A stretch of 64,000 nucleotides of DNA from Ampelomyces quisqualis (GCA_018398575.1 JAGTXZ010000021.1:806001-870000); one strand, 5' to 3'; shown: positions 47,561 through 59,159, counted from the stretch's first letter. The notes: generated by a model from the sequence alone, not told the origin. Made by a program: numbers and translations.

Positions 47561-48035
47561 AGACAGAGTACGTAATGATATTTTGGGTTCGTTTTGCACG
47601 TCTGCTTGCAGGCTCGTCATGTCCATCATAACGATGTTGTCTTGAGTCTTTACACAGATGTTGATTCCCCGGCGTACGATGAGGTTGTTGGCAAAGTAGA
47701 GGGAGCGAAGAGGGAGGATGGCCAGGGAGAAGCGAGAGATCGAGATGCAGGCTGCTTGACGCTGGAGTAACTTCTGATGGAGAAGACTTTGAATGCACTA
47801 CGCATTTCTTTGCGGTGAAAGGCATCAAGCCGCATCTACCCGCCCTCCCACCAGCACCTGCCAAGTGCCAACTACATGCCCCTCGTGCCTGCCATCATTC
47901 GCTGGCGCGGAAAGTACCCCGCACCCCGGCACCCGTCTAAACCTGCCCGCGCCCCGCCTCCATAAGACCCGTCCACCCGTCTAAGCCTTCCATCCCTCAA
48001 TCACGCCATCCCCGCCAAACCACAATCGACCGACC
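47561..48035. other. intergenic, no gene seen
   Basis: 3' flank of the Nox gene and promoter of the sulfite-oxidase-type gene. The last 200 bp are C-rich on the + strand. Confidence 0.6.
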
Positions 48036-49354
48036 ATGATTCAGGTACCGCGCCACACTTAGCCTCTACAATTGCCCCAATGTGGTAATTTGTTTAAGCC
48101 GTGGGAAGAGGGAGCTGATGATGTCATAGCTTGAATATTCGGTCGAAGAGCCGTTGAATCGAGAGCCAGAGCTGGAGAAGCTGCTTTCGAGGTATGCTTT
48201 GCTTTCAAGTAGTTGTGAATATTGCTTGGTGTTGTGTTGATTGGTGGTACAGCTTCATTACGAAAGACGGCTATGATCGAAACCATGGCCCGATTCCACA
48301 CCTCGACGCTGCCACACATATAGTCACCATAGACGGGCTCGTCAGTAAGCAGCTCTCGCTTTCAGTGAAAGATCTCAAGGCACTTCCGCAACACAACATA
48401 GTATGTGCGTTACAGTGTGCTGGCAATCGGCGCCACACCATGCGGACGAAACTGAAGGAAGTCAATGGCATCGACTGGTTCGACGGCGCAGTCATGAACT
48501 GCAAATGGACTGGTCCTTTACTCGCCGACGTTCTCAAGAAAGCTGGCATACAACTTGAAGACGCAAAATGGACGGACGCACATGTAGCCTTCGCATGCTA
48601 CCAAACACTCACACAGGAAGACAACTTCTATGGCGCTTCCATTCCCTTATCTCGCGCCATGAGCCCTGAAAGCTCAATTCTCCTCGCTCTCGAAATGAAC
48701 GATCAATCACTCCCTCCCAAACACGGCGCACCCGTGCGTGTCGTCACACCAGGTATCGCTGGCGCACGTAGCGTGAAATGGTTGGACAGAATTACCGTAC
48801 AGATGACAGAATCAGACAGCTACTACCAGCAACACGACTACAAGATCTTGCCTCCTGAAGCCGATACAAAGGAGAAAGCAGAAGAGTGGTGGGGGAAAGT
48901 TAATTCTTTGCAAGATATGCCTGTGAACAGCGTGATTGGGATTCCGAGTTCGGAGTCGAAAGTGCAGCGGAATGCGGATGGTGAGATTGAAATCAAGGGG
49001 TATGCGCTGCCGAGTGGCTCGGACGGACCGATTGTGAGGGTTGAAGTCAGTGCCGATGCTGGGGGGACGTGGCAGGATGCAGAGCTTGTGAGGGATGGTG
49101 GGGGAAGTGATGTCGAGCTCAAGTGGGCGTGGTGTTTGTGGAGGGCGAAGATCAAGGTGGCGAAGGCCAAGGATGTCACGATTTATAGCCGTGCGACCGA
49201 TCGGAGTGGGAATTCACAAGAGAAGTGTCCGGAGTGGGTAAGTTGGTTTCAAAGCAGGCCGCTCGTGCAATATATGCTGACAAGGTGTTTGCAGAATCTG
49301 AGAGGTGTTGCGTACAATGGTTACGGTGAAGCCTCTGGACTGGAGATCATCTAG
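48036..49354 (+). CDS. sulfite-oxidase-family molybdopterin oxidoreductase
   Basis: Mo-cofactor enzyme of the sulfite oxidase family. Exons are 48036-48044, 48130-48191, 48253-49237 and 49295-49354 (introns 85, 61 and 57 nt), 371 aa. The first exon is only three codons (Met-Ile-Gln) and the joins give YSVEEPLNREPELEKLL and SFITKDGYDRNHGPIP. VCALQCAGNRR carries the invariant Cys that ligates molybdenum; GARSVKWLDRI and HGAPVRVVTPG are the pterin-binding blocks. The C-terminal Mo-co dimerisation domain (IKGYALPSGSDGPIVRVEVS) is present. There is no heme-b5 domain and no obvious targeting sequence, so it resembles plant peroxisomal sulfite oxidase. The C-terminus ASGLEII does not look like a PTS1, so location is open. 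Probably converts sulfite to sulfate. Confidence 0.9.
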
Positions 49355-49542
49355 CGTGTCTTGCAAACACAGCACGAGTGGTATTGTGTTTGCCTCACTG
49401 CTGATGCCAATCGACTGAAGCAAATGAGACTTCATGAATGCGATACTGGCATCTTAACCACGCCTCGCTATTTCCCAAACGCCTATCATGCATGTAATCG
49501 TGATTCGTGTGCCCCCTGTACACCACTCTACCCACTTCCCCT

Positions 49543-50112
49543 TCAAAGCCCTAAGCTTTTCCTAACATTCTGTCTCACAACCTTCTCGTACTCGGCCCTC
49601 TTCTCCCTCCACATGCGCGCTGCATCCACATTCGCTGGGGACTCGTCGTTCGGCTCGGCCAACATGCTCATAACGCTGATGAGAATCTTTTCGACGCTCT
49701 GGATGGGCGACCAGCGCTCTGAGGCTTGTTCGTACTGGTTCGGGTCGTCGCCGGGAGGGTGCAGGATGGATATGCATACTTCGCCGTTTTGGTAGACTAG
49801 ATGCGTATCCCATTAGAACTCAATCACAACTACTACCCCTCGTCGTGGGGTCAAGATCCGGTACGCACCATTCGGATGCCACACATCGACGACAAACTTC
49901 ATTTTCGGCGGCGCAAGCGGGTAGTCTTTGGGAAAGCGCAGTTCAGCAGGGAATATTCCGCCTTCGAACGGTGTGCCTTCTGGGCCTTGGATCAGGGCTT
50001 CCCAGAGAAACATGTCGTCTTCGCTGATGGGGCCGGCGGTGATGCCTTCGGGCGGGTCGGACGAGAGCGCTTTGTACTCTTTGAAGAGGCGTTTCGAGGC
50101 CGAGGACGCCAT
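49543..50112 (-). CDS. UBC7: ubiquitin-conjugating enzyme E2, Ubc7/UBE2G type
   Basis: ER-associated-degradation E2 that pairs with membrane E3s and the Cue1-type activator. Exons are 49869-50112 and 49543-49796 (72-nt intron), joining to WHPNVYQNGEVCISILHPPGDDP. The catalytic Cys lies in EVCISIL, and the long insertion after it (PPGDDPNQYEQASERWSP) is the Ubc7-specific acidic loop. 165 aa, exactly the usual Ubc7 length. The start at 50112 gives MASSASKRLFKEYKAL; the open frame upstream lacks an ATG. It converges on the molybdoenzyme gene. Confidence 0.93.
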
Positions 50113-50776
50113 TTGTGCGGTAGGTGCGGTGTGTTGGAGGGATGGTTGCGAAGGTATGCTGGGATGTGGTGGGCCATCTTTCACGTCACGTCGGCATTAG
50201 CGCGCCCGGGCCGTCAGCGCACGTGTCGTCGTCTCTTAGAAGTACAACTACACTGCCAAATAGTACCATGACTGGTCCTGGAGGCTCTGTGAACAAGGAA
50301 CTTTCCAGTTATGCTCTGCGATGCCGCCACGTTCGCTGCGGAGTGCATGCCCACCTAACACGACATGGCAGCTGTACTACGTTATTACCTGCGATATCAA
50401 CCTCTTCCATACTCCGTAGACTCAGTTGATCTTCAACTCGCCAGTAGACCGATATTCCATATCTCTTACGACACAATGTTCACATTTCCCTTGCTTAGAC
50501 CCGCGCTGCAGAGCCTCACAAACAATGGAAGGGATCCTTTGGGCTTGCTTCTTTGAGGTGGCACAGTGGTGTCCGGAATCGGCCATGGCGCGCTCAACTA
50601 GCGCGGAATGTCGCGTCCAATGCTGTGCGGCTCTTTCCGCCATCCCTCTCACGACCAACCGTCACACAACATTGACACCTCACAAGTCACGGCGCAAGCT
50701 CGGCAGGCCGCCGTACTAACATCTCAAGCATGCTCGTACCATAACGAAACCTCGGCGCACCCTCGTGCATCTCACC
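50113..50776. other. divergent intergenic region
   Basis: Between the E2 and the telomere-protein gene. Contains one TACTCCGTA 9-mer at 50410-50418. No gene recognised. Confidence 0.6.
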
Positions 50777-53700
50777 ATGGACTTCGCACACATTGCGGAG
50801 CTGACCCCAGAGCTTCCAGCACGCGACACAAAACAATTCAAAGCCGCTGTCACGCTCATATGGCCTTGGTCATCTTCCCAGCGACAGTTTGCGCTCCTCC
50901 TCGTTGAACCGGACTTCCGGTTACGGCGCAAGAAGGGCCAGGTCCGGGCTCGTTTCTCTGGTTCAAGCGCAAAGGCGCTTGCGACAACCGGTGTTGGCAT
51001 CGGAGATGAGGTCGTGTTGAGCTTGAGAGGCGCGCAATTTGTGCACGAAGGGACCGTCAGCACTCCTGGGAGAAGCATTGATTGGGAGCTGGAATATACG
51101 CAGACTGTGGCAGTCCACGTCTTCCGCCATGGCAAAGAGATTGCGAACCTTGACATTGTGGACGCCGCGCCTACACCGGCGCCACCATCGCCCGTACGAC
51201 AACAGACCAATACGAACCCCAGTCACGTGCAACAATGGAGCTCTCCTGCATTCCTGAAGCGCGCGCGGCTCTCGGACGGTCCCTTTTTCGAAGCACCACA
51301 TGATCCTCTGGCCGAGGAAAGGGCTCAAGGTCACGACAAGAAGCGGCGAAGGAAGTCCTACAGAGACTGGAAAGTGTGGACGTACAGTGCGCGGACTCCG
51401 TCGCCAGAAAAGGATCATGTTGGTACTGAAGACGATTTCGACAGCTTGGAGCCTTCGCCGAGCCGCAGGGCCCAATTGCCATACACTCCAGTCTCCCCAC
51501 CAAAGCGAGGCTTACTGTCTGTTGCAGCTGGACAACTCGACGGCACGAGTGATGCTATCGAACTACAAACACGTGCACCCACACCAGACCTTGTAGATGG
51601 AGAGACGGACAGTCGCAAACTCTCGCAGCTGCCGAATACTCACAACTTTGCGCGCGATGACGACAACGACGATCTGTATGCTGAGCCTGACGAGGACCGA
51701 CCCGCAGACGCACGGTACGCTTTCGGAGGAGACACTGAAGCAAATACAGAAGACGAAGAGTTGGAAGACATGGACGTTGCTAGCATGAACCCTACCGAGG
51801 CCGGTCCGGAAGAGGTGGAAGAGCTCTGTCAGACAGAAGTTGAGGAACCCGAGATTGTTGCTGGCACCCTCGATGCTGGAAGCACAACGGAAGATGGCAG
51901 TCTTTTCGAGCCATCCGAAAGCCAGCACACAGCAGAAGTCATAATCGAAGACATTGAATCCGCGATGTTTTATACACCTGAAGATGGAGATACGCTCGCA
52001 GTCGCTATGCCACCGCCTATATTGCCCACTTTAGACCCAAACTTATCAACAACTCATGTTCCAGGCATGCTTACACCTCTAGATGATAAGGAGCCTTCAA
52101 GTCCAAAACTAGAGCCCCTGGACTCAGCGCTGCTACCCCTCCCTTCGCCATTCCCTGGAGAACGCGATATCAATATGACATCTTTCCTCGATCATATTAC
52201 TTCCGACCAAGTGCCCGAGCACCCAGCCACCGAGGATGCTAGCTACATCCTTGAAAACTCATTCTTCCGTTCCATCAACTCTACGAAGGTGGCTGGATTT
52301 CATCCGGAGCATGAGTCGGCGTTCACTCCTGTCCGCTTCACATTCGGCATGGATGGCGCTGGATACTCGGGGCGGCTGGATCTCTCTCCGCCAGCACCAG
52401 AAACGGCCAAGGACAATGCCGAAGAGAAAGAAAAGCGTTTCGCCGTGGAGGATGCTCTGATCGAGTCCCATACCGTACCAGAGACGATCCCAGTTGAGCC
52501 ATTGGTTGGTGACTGGGAGTCGGTGCACCATGAAGGGCCCGTTACCTTGGCTCCGTTCGGAGATGAGGAATCTGCCGCGGAGCTAGACACCCAAGGTGAG
52601 AGCATAGAGCAAGAGGATCTGTCAGCTCTGCCTGATGCTTTTGAGGGGAAAAGAACTACCCCGGACGTGATTGAGCTCTCCTCGGATTCAGGAGAGGTGG
52701 AAGAGTCAGAAGGAAGCGAGGTCGAAGATGACACTGGAGCCGCCCAAGGCTTGGTCGGAGATTCAGTTCACGAAAATGTGGACCGCTTGCCAGGTTATTC
52801 AAGAGGCTCACAGGATGTGCTAGACTCGCATAATTTCTTGTCCCATGATGACTATGGACCGACCAGCACCAACTGCTCTGCGGCTGCGACTGAGATCGTA
52901 GACCTTGGATCACCATCAGGTAGCAGTGACATGGAGGAAACAATCTCTCATCCTCCACATCAAGATTTCAGAGGAGCGGACGGCAAGGGTTTTAGTACAC
53001 CTACCGAAGTGTCTACAGGATTCCAGCATTTGAAATTTCCCCCAGACGAATTGTCAGATGAAACAGAACAAATCCAGAGTCATAGTGAGTTGATTGCCAT
53101 GGATTTTGCGCCTGCCAACTTGGACTTTCCTGCTAGTACGCAAAGAGAAGAAAGTACTCACGCAACGACGCAACAGGGCACGCAAGACATTATGAGCCTT
53201 GGCGATAACAGTCACTCCTGGACGGCTGAAAATGTTGAGGCACGTCGGAGTATGGATGACTTGGATGCCGTCATGAACGACAGCTTTGCACAGGACGAGA
53301 GCTTTGATGTAGGGCCGTGGGTTACTGAAGACGTCGATGATGACCACCCTGATGTAAAAGTTGAATCCATTGAGGAGGGTTCTGTTTTCCAGTACAGCAA
53401 GCTAGACGCGCAGCAAGGACAGGATGACAAGATCAAAGCAGGGCCATCCGACGAGATCCAGATTGAGGTTCCAGAAGAGGGCCACAAAGTTGGAGAATTG
53501 CACACCATTTCTGTGCCTGCCACTGGACCCGCACGTAACACCAGATCCAGGGCCAAGACGTCTACATCTCCCATCAAATTGGAGATGTCCCCAGTAAAGC
53601 GTGCCACCAGGTCAACGAGGTCAATAGCTTCTGCAACGCCAATTGCACGGACTTTTGGTTCGCCCCTCAAAACACGGACCCGTTTTACCATGTCGCCTTC

Positions 53701-55483
53701 ACAGGAAGACTTCAAGACCTCGCCAAAAAGCCTTCGCTCCCAGTCTAAATTGTTTTCCTCTTCTCAAATTACGTTCGTGCCCGGTGCTGATACACGACGA
53801 GGCCCACGTAAGCATGTGTCACAGCGGAGCGTAGATTCTGTTTCCGACACTGGCAAGTCCCAGTCACGCGACACGGACCCGTTTCTGACCAGCTTTGTGC
53901 CGTCTCAAGAACTCAGCGCCTCGCAAGGTAGATTCTCTGAGGTCGGCTTCGTGAAAGATTCAGAGGAAGAAAGCCTACACTCTGAGCATTCCCTGTCTAC
54001 CCTTAGATACTCGGATGATTGGAATACTTTCACTAACTTCAGTGACCCGCCCGTAGAGCCTGCGCGTGATCACGATCTCGAACATCTGAAGCCACCGCCA
54101 GCAAGTGCACCGGATGCTAGCACTCGAGGCCCGACCCGACTTCGAGGGACGAGAAGTGAGCGTCAGACAGTGCTTTCGGACAGAAGTAGTCCTAAGCAGG
54201 AAAGATCCTCTTTCACTAAGCAGCCTTCACCTAGCACGCCTAACCGAGGGTTACGCTCAACAACCTCGATAGAATTGGACCTCACCAGCCCCCGTGGTCT
54301 ACGCGTATTGAGGCGCTCTGCACGCTTATCTTCGAGTCCAGTACAGCGGACAGAAGCATTTTCGGACGTAGCAACACCGAAAGCACACCTGCCTTTACCT
54401 GAAACAATTGAAGTTGTTGATCTGCGCAGTTCACCACCAGCGCAGGCTGATGCTGATGAGGCCATGCGCAGTTCACCTCCAGCCGCTGCAACATATAAAC
54501 AATCACGCATGACCAACAATAAGCCCATTACGCCAGTAGCGACACAGCGAACCAACATGGAGTCGCAAAACGATCTTGTTCCCAGTCAACAACAACAGAG
54601 CCTGCTCATGACACCACAATTGACCCAGACTACGTCCGCAGGGTCCAAGTCTTTCAACGCGTCTATGGCCCAAGAGACTACCGTTGTCGCGACGCCTACG
54701 AAAGCTTCGCCAAATGTAGTCACCAGGTCAACACCGCGCCGCAACGCCACCCAGACCGACGTCGCGTCCACCTCATCCCCGCTCAGGGAACACTCGCCAG
54801 AAATATCTTCGGACCTCGAAGGCACTGCCGTGGAAAAGCCGGAGGGTCCTTCCATAGGTCTCTCAACTCCGTTAGCATACTACACTCCTCTCGGCTCCCT
54901 TACATACTTCCTCAATCGCTCTTCTCAGTTTCACACTTCGTCCAACCCCGATGTCCTTGCTCTGGTCACGCAGGGTACTACAGCCTCTCAACGCGCAATC
55001 AAAGGCCGGAAAGACTGGACTACGGCCTTGCACATCACTGACGCAAGTACTTGGCCGGCTACCACGACGGTCAATATTTTTCGTCCCTACCAGACCGCCC
55101 TCCCCGCTGCTGATGCAGGCGACGTTGTCCTTCTACGCGCCTTCGCGGTGAAGTCGCTGAATCGCCATCCTACACTTACGTCTGCGGAAGAGAGTAGCTG
55201 GTGTGTTTGGCGCTACATCAAGCCTATCTGGGGCGCGAAGCGAGGTGTCTTCGGGAAGTTGAGAGCTCGAGAGGAAGTCAAGGGCCCGATGGTGGAGCGA
55301 GGCGAAGGCGAGTGGAGAGAAGTGGAGAAGTTGAGAGAGTGGTGGGTCAGAAAGGTCAAGGGAGAGTTGGATGGAATGGTTGGTGCGCATACGCGGAGTC
55401 ATGATAAGAAGGAGGAAGGACCAGAGGCGGAGAATCAAGGTATGAAGACAAGGAGTAGAGACGCGACTCAGCGCGAAGAGTAA
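50777..55483 (+). CDS. POT1/Cdc13-type telomeric single-strand DNA-binding protein
   Basis: Single-exon 1568-aa ORF. The C-terminal block (residues ~1358-1525) from STPLAYYTPLGSLTYFLN through DWTTALHITDASTW, NIFRPYQTALP and GDVVLLRAFAVKSLNR is an OB-fold of the telomere-end-binding (POT1/Cdc13) family. This suggests binding to the telomere G-overhang in capping and replication. The N-terminal ~125 residues (MDFAHIAELTPELPARDT..., VLSLRGAQFV) form a second compact, probably OB-like, domain. About 1200 residues between are acidic and Ser/Thr-rich, with many SP/TP and SQ/TQ sites, and VIELSSDSGEVEESEGSE resembles a SUMO-interacting motif. The N-terminal assignment is inference; the C-terminal one rests on motif recognition only. 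Confidence 0.65.
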   Translation: MDFAHIAELTPELPARDTKQFKAAVTLIWPWSSSQRQFALLLVEPDFRLRRKKGQVRARFSGSSAKALATTGVGIGDEVVLSLRGAQFVHEGTVSTPGRSIDWELEYTQTVAVHVFRHGKEIANLDIVDAAPTPAPPSPVRQQTNTNPSHVQQWSSPAFLKRARLSDGPFFEAPHDPLAEERAQGHDKKRRRKSYRDWKVWTYSARTPSPEKDHVGTEDDFDSLEPSPSRRAQLPYTPVSPPKRGLLSVAAGQLDGTSDAIELQTRAPTPDLVDGETDSRKLSQLPNTHNFARDDDNDDLYAEPDEDRPADARYAFGGDTEANTEDEELEDMDVASMNPTEAGPEEVEELCQTEVEEPEIVAGTLDAGSTTEDGSLFEPSESQHTAEVIIEDIESAMFYTPEDGDTLAVAMPPPILPTLDPNLSTTHVPGMLTPLDDKEPSSPKLEPLDSALLPLPSPFPGERDINMTSFLDHITSDQVPEHPATEDASYILENSFFRSINSTKVAGFHPEHESAFTPVRFTFGMDGAGYSGRLDLSPPAPETAKDNAEEKEKRFAVEDALIESHTVPETIPVEPLVGDWESVHHEGPVTLAPFGDEESAAELDTQGESIEQEDLSALPDAFEGKRTTPDVIELSSDSGEVEESEGSEVEDDTGAAQGLVGDSVHENVDRLPGYSRGSQDVLDSHNFLSHDDYGPTSTNCSAAATEIVDLGSPSGSSDMEETISHPPHQDFRGADGKGFSTPTEVSTGFQHLKFPPDELSDETEQIQSHSELIAMDFAPANLDFPASTQREESTHATTQQGTQDIMSLGDNSHSWTAENVEARRSMDDLDAVMNDSFAQDESFDVGPWVTEDVDDDHPDVKVESIEEGSVFQYSKLDAQQGQDDKIKAGPSDEIQIEVPEEGHKVGELHTISVPATGPARNTRSRAKTSTSPIKLEMSPVKRATRSTRSIASATPIARTFGSPLKTRTRFTMSPSQEDFKTSPKSLRSQSKLFSSSQITFVPGADTRRGPRKHVSQRSVDSVSDTGKSQSRDTDPFLTSFVPSQELSASQGRFSEVGFVKDSEEESLHSEHSLSTLRYSDDWNTFTNFSDPPVEPARDHDLEHLKPPPASAPDASTRGPTRLRGTRSERQTVLSDRSSPKQERSSFTKQPSPSTPNRGLRSTTSIELDLTSPRGLRVLRRSARLSSSPVQRTEAFSDVATPKAHLPLPETIEVVDLRSSPPAQADADEAMRSSPPAAATYKQSRMTNNKPITPVATQRTNMESQNDLVPSQQQQSLLMTPQLTQTTSAGSKSFNASMAQETTVVATPTKASPNVVTRSTPRRNATQTDVASTSSPLREHSPEISSDLEGTAVEKPEGPSIGLSTPLAYYTPLGSLTYFLNRSSQFHTSSNPDVLALVTQGTTASQRAIKGRKDWTTALHITDASTWPATTTVNIFRPYQTALPAADAGDVVLLRAFAVKSLNRHPTLTSAEESSWCVWRYIKPIWGAKRGVFGKLRAREEVKGPMVERGEGEWREVEKLREWWVRKVKGELDGMVGAHTRSHDKKEEGPEAENQGMKTRSRDATQREE

Positions 55484-56158
55484 CTCGACGCGACTTTGAT
55501 TTTGGGAGAGGGTGGTAGGCATGCCGTTTCCCTTCTAATGATTCATGGACAAAGGCGCAACAGCGCAAGTATCATCTGCCATAGTAAAAGTGTGCTACCA
55601 CGGTGCGTCTGACTGTGGCTAAGATACATGAACTGTTTCGAAACATGACGTTGACGTATTTCCTTGAGCCGACGCTTCCCACGCTAAGCCTGCTATTTGA
55701 GTTGGAACAAGTCAGAGCATGTTCTCAAAGATGTTCCACCTCGTTCCCGCTGAAAATTTGATTTCGAAGGGGTAACAGAAATCAACATGTGGGGTTCAAA
55801 GGTCAGAGCCTGCCTTTGTTGCGCTTGTCAACGCCGGCCCGGTCGATTAGGAAGCAAGCCCCCCGAGCCACTAATGTTTCCTTCCCTGGGGCCGGACTTG
55901 TTTGAATCTTTCTGCACGCGCATGCATTTCATTGTACCCGTGGTCAGAAGTCAGATTTGCTTGGCTATATTTTTTACACATTGTTTGCATCGAGATAGTT
56001 GTTGGGCCACTGGCAGTATCCGAGATTTCAGAATTTCGCCGAGGCAGCGCCATCGGCCCATTGGAATTCAGACGCTCGAGCGTGCAACATCGACAACGGA
56101 ATTCTAGAAGACTTGCTGGACTCCTAGACGGTTCCACATTTGTCGGCTCACGGCCGAG
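55484..56158. other. intergenic, no gene seen
   Basis: 3' flank of the telomere-protein gene and promoter of the asparaginase gene. No motif or repeat noted. Confidence 0.6.
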
Positions 56159-57835
56159 ATGGATGATCCGTTTGCTGAGCTACAGCTTCCCGAGTCACGG
56201 GTTCTGATAATCATCACAGGTGCAAAGCGTACTTTGAGGTTCTACAGAGTAGACATTAACACCCATCAGGTGGCACGATATGCATGCGGAAGTCTGCCGA
56301 TGGCTTGGTCCCCGCAAGAGGTTTCTTGAAAGCTGGACTTGCACCACGGCCCGTGTTCAACGATGGATCCTATCCTGAGCCACTAGAAATAGTGACGGAC
56401 GACAAGGGCACACGCAAGGCTGTTCAAAGTTTGAGAACACCTGTCAGTACATATGAGCGTCGAGTCAGGTACTGTGTGCTGGAGTTCGAGAAGCTACTCG
56501 ACAGCAGTTCCATAGATGCAGCCGGTTGGGACCAGATCGCGAAAAGCGTCCAGAGGAACTACCAATTATTTGATGGCTTCGTCATTCTCCATGGAACGGA
56601 TTCCCTCGCGTACACCTCGTCTGCTCTGAGCTTCATGTTCCACAACTTAGGGAAGCCGGTCATTCTCACCGGATCCCAGGCACCGATGATGGAGCTACAA
56701 ACAGATGCTCAAGACAACCTTTTGAACTCTCTGATCATTGCAGGACACTTCATGATCCCGGAAGTATGCCTCTTCTTCAACGCCAAGCTCTTCCGTGGAA
56801 ATCGGGCAACCAAGATATCTGCCGAAGATTTCGATGCATTTGGCAGTCCTAACCTTCCGCCTCTTGCAACGGTATCTTCAACCAAGACCAACGTTCTTTG
56901 GCACCGAGTCCATAGATCCACTGACATGAGCCCGTTCACGGTCCAAACGAGCCTAGATACGGGGCACGTTGCCTGTCTCCGTGTCTTCCCCGGCATCACA
57001 CCGGCAATGCTTGATGCAGTGCTACGCTTGGACGGCCTCAAAGGACTTATTCTGGAGACGTTCGGGGCGGGTAACACTCCTGGTGGCGCGGATAGCGCCA
57101 TGACGCGGACTTTGGCGGATGCCGTCAAGAGAGGCATAGTGATTGTCAACGTAACGCAGTGCCTCAGTGGGAGTGTGAGTGCGCTGTATGCACCAGGAAC
57201 GTTTCTTGGGCGGGCTGGAGTCGTGTTCGGACAAGACTTGACTTCAGAAGCAGCGCTCACCAAGCTTGCTTACTTGCTCGCGCTACCGAATGCCTCGCCG
57301 GAAGAGGTAGCGCGCCGCATGTCTGTGTCTCTCCGTGGAGAGTTGACGGAAACTTCACGAACCCACTTCGAGCACCCTTCGCGAAGCGGTGTATTGACGC
57401 CGGAACTATCCAGCCTCACAGCACTTGGGTATGCAATCCAAAAGGGGGACCTGCAGGGCACTCGAGACATTATTCGAGGAGAGCCTAGATGGCTGTTGAA
57501 TGACGCAGATTATCAGCTGAATAGCCCAGTGGTAAGTGTTGCTGCCTACCTTGTCACGGTGATGCGAGATGGCTCACGTAGCACAGCATCTTGCCGCAAC
57601 GTCGCCCAACGTGGAGATCCTGCGGGACTTTCTGGCCCAGGGCGCGTCCATCCACCTACGCAACCGTGCGGGCAACACGCCGCTGTTCTTGGCAGCCAGC
57701 GCAGGGTTGCAGGACCATGTACGGATTCTGCTCGATGCCGGAGCGCATCTTCACTCGGAGGAGATGGTGGCGGCGCAGCGGCACGTGTCCGAGGCCGACG
57801 GCATACCTGGGGCTTGGCAGCTTGTGATTGGCTGA
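56159..57835 (+). CDS. L-asparaginase with C-terminal ankyrin repeats
   Basis: Hydrolyses asparagine to aspartate and ammonia in the cytosol. Exons are 56159-56219, 56270-57531 and 57587-57835 (introns 50 and 55 nt), giving 523 aa. The first splice makes VLIIITGGTICMRKSADGL, carrying the catalytic Thr of the TGGTI motif, and the second active-site block is ILHGTDSLAYTSSALSF. GSQAPMMELQTDAQDNL and LETFGAGNTPGG are further conserved asparaginase blocks. After residue ~440 the protein has ankyrin-like repeats (DYQLNSPVHLAATSPNVEILRDFL; GNTPLFLAASAG; VRILLDAGAHL), as in the mammalian 60-kDa lysophospholipase/asparaginase type. The last intron's acceptor is chosen because only it keeps the ankyrin frame. 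It is placed near nmrA, so both have nitrogen themes, though linkage may be chance. Confidence 0.9.
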
Positions 57836-58119
57836 GCTTGCGCCCTGATATGGCGCCATATCCAGGCCAGGGTCCGGAGATGCACAACTTGAACATGGAC
57901 ATGATTCCGACATGATTCGAGGATGACATTTGAGGATGATTTGTTCGCGCGCTACTAGCATCAGCCTGGTTTCCTGTTAGCAAATGCCAAGCTGTGCCCA
58001 CGTTGAATTGCTGCTCGTCTTCTGATCCAACTTGAACAAACCCAGCGCTGATGCCGGTCCCTGACCGTTCGGCAGATTCACCCGTAGCCTGTCACCTGTA
58101 GTCTGTAGGTGGGCATGTA

Positions 58120-58481
58120 CGGAGGTGCATTTCAAAAGTCAGGTCCCCCCCTAGTTAACGCACAGAGCAAGTACAGGGGTAGATTCGCCTAACTCTAATC
58201 TTAATCTAACAGAATAGCTAAAGAAGAACATTATATTGCACAGCTTGTATTCTACAACATTACTAGTTATACAATATATTAATACAAAGCTCTTAATGTG
58301 CTCTAGCTCCTCCTTTTAAGCTTATTTTAATGTAATTTTTGTACATTAAGTTATAAAGCTTTAAAGTAGGCCTAGCGTTTTAAAAGCAGTACGTTACAGG
58401 GATATTTAGGCCAATTTACCCTTGTACTTGCCCTGTGCGTTGACTAGGGGGGGGGGACCCGACTTTTGAAATGCACCTCCG
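58120..58481. mobile_element. 362-bp MITE with 73-76-bp TIRs and TA target duplication
   Basis: Inverted repeats 58120-58192 and 58406-58481 begin CGGAGGTGCATTTCAAAAGT and include a C/G homopolymer (7 versus 10) and ACGCACAG[AG]GCAAGTACA. They differ mostly by transitions. TA flanks both sides (58118-58119, 58482-58483), as for Tc1/mariner-type targets. The internal ~210 bp is AT-rich, non-coding, and lacks TCA, the same decay signature as the 12-kb element. No transposase is present, so it would need one in trans. Confidence 0.9.
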
Positions 58482-58483
58482 TA

Positions 58484-59159
58484 CCTGAACCTACCCAGTA
58501 GTGTCCCCCGCAGTCCCGCCCTTCCCCTCGGTCGTGTCAGAGTCATGTTCCCTTCCCATGTGGCACTCTCCATGGCGGGGGCAGTGAGAGGCGTTTCCGC
58601 GCCTGATGGAATGATGCACTACTCCGCACGGAGCTATCTACGGGCACAATAATGACTACTACTAATAAGCAGTCTCCCAGGGTCCGATCAGGTGCTCAGA
58701 TGGGCACATGTTGGCATGCGAAGAGCCTGCCATTCGTCCCTACATGTCGCTATTAGGTAATTCTGCCCAGCAGCGCTCCGCCGTCACGTGTTCTGGCCCC
58801 GGGAGCGCTATTCAGAACGTCCATGGCAAATCTCTTTGTGCGCCGCGAGCACGTTGCTATTATCTATTGATTGTTCCCGGCTCCCGCCAGCGAACCAAGA
58901 CAGCCCGACCGTCGCACTCGAGCCCACACCTGTCACGCCTCAGTGCTCACCACCGTTATCTGCTATCTAGTCTGCAGGCCCCAGCTAACCGAATCCACCA
59001 CTACGGTACCACCGCACCAGTGCGTCCTAGGCCTGTGGCCGCCGTGCTGTATATCAACCACCGCCGCTGCTGCCTCGGACGCCCTCCCAGCAAATATCCC
59101 CGTCTGTGCGGCCTCGACTTTCTGTTCCTTCACCCGCACACCCTCGCCCACCCGGCCGG
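58484..59159. other. nmrA upstream region
   Basis: 676 bp between the MITE and the nmrA start. Short ORFs here have no motif. GATA-type sites are listed separately. Confidence 0.6.
58860..58968. promoter_or_regulatory. clustered HGATAR (GATA-factor) sites upstream of nmrA
   Basis: TTATCT at 58860-58865 and 58956-58961, and CTATCT at 58963-58968; another CTATCT is at 58634-58639. Read on the minus strand these are AGATAA/AGATAG. GATA factors such as AreA control nitrogen genes, and NmrA is the AreA co-repressor, so feedback control is plausible but inferred from sequence only. Confidence 0.4.
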
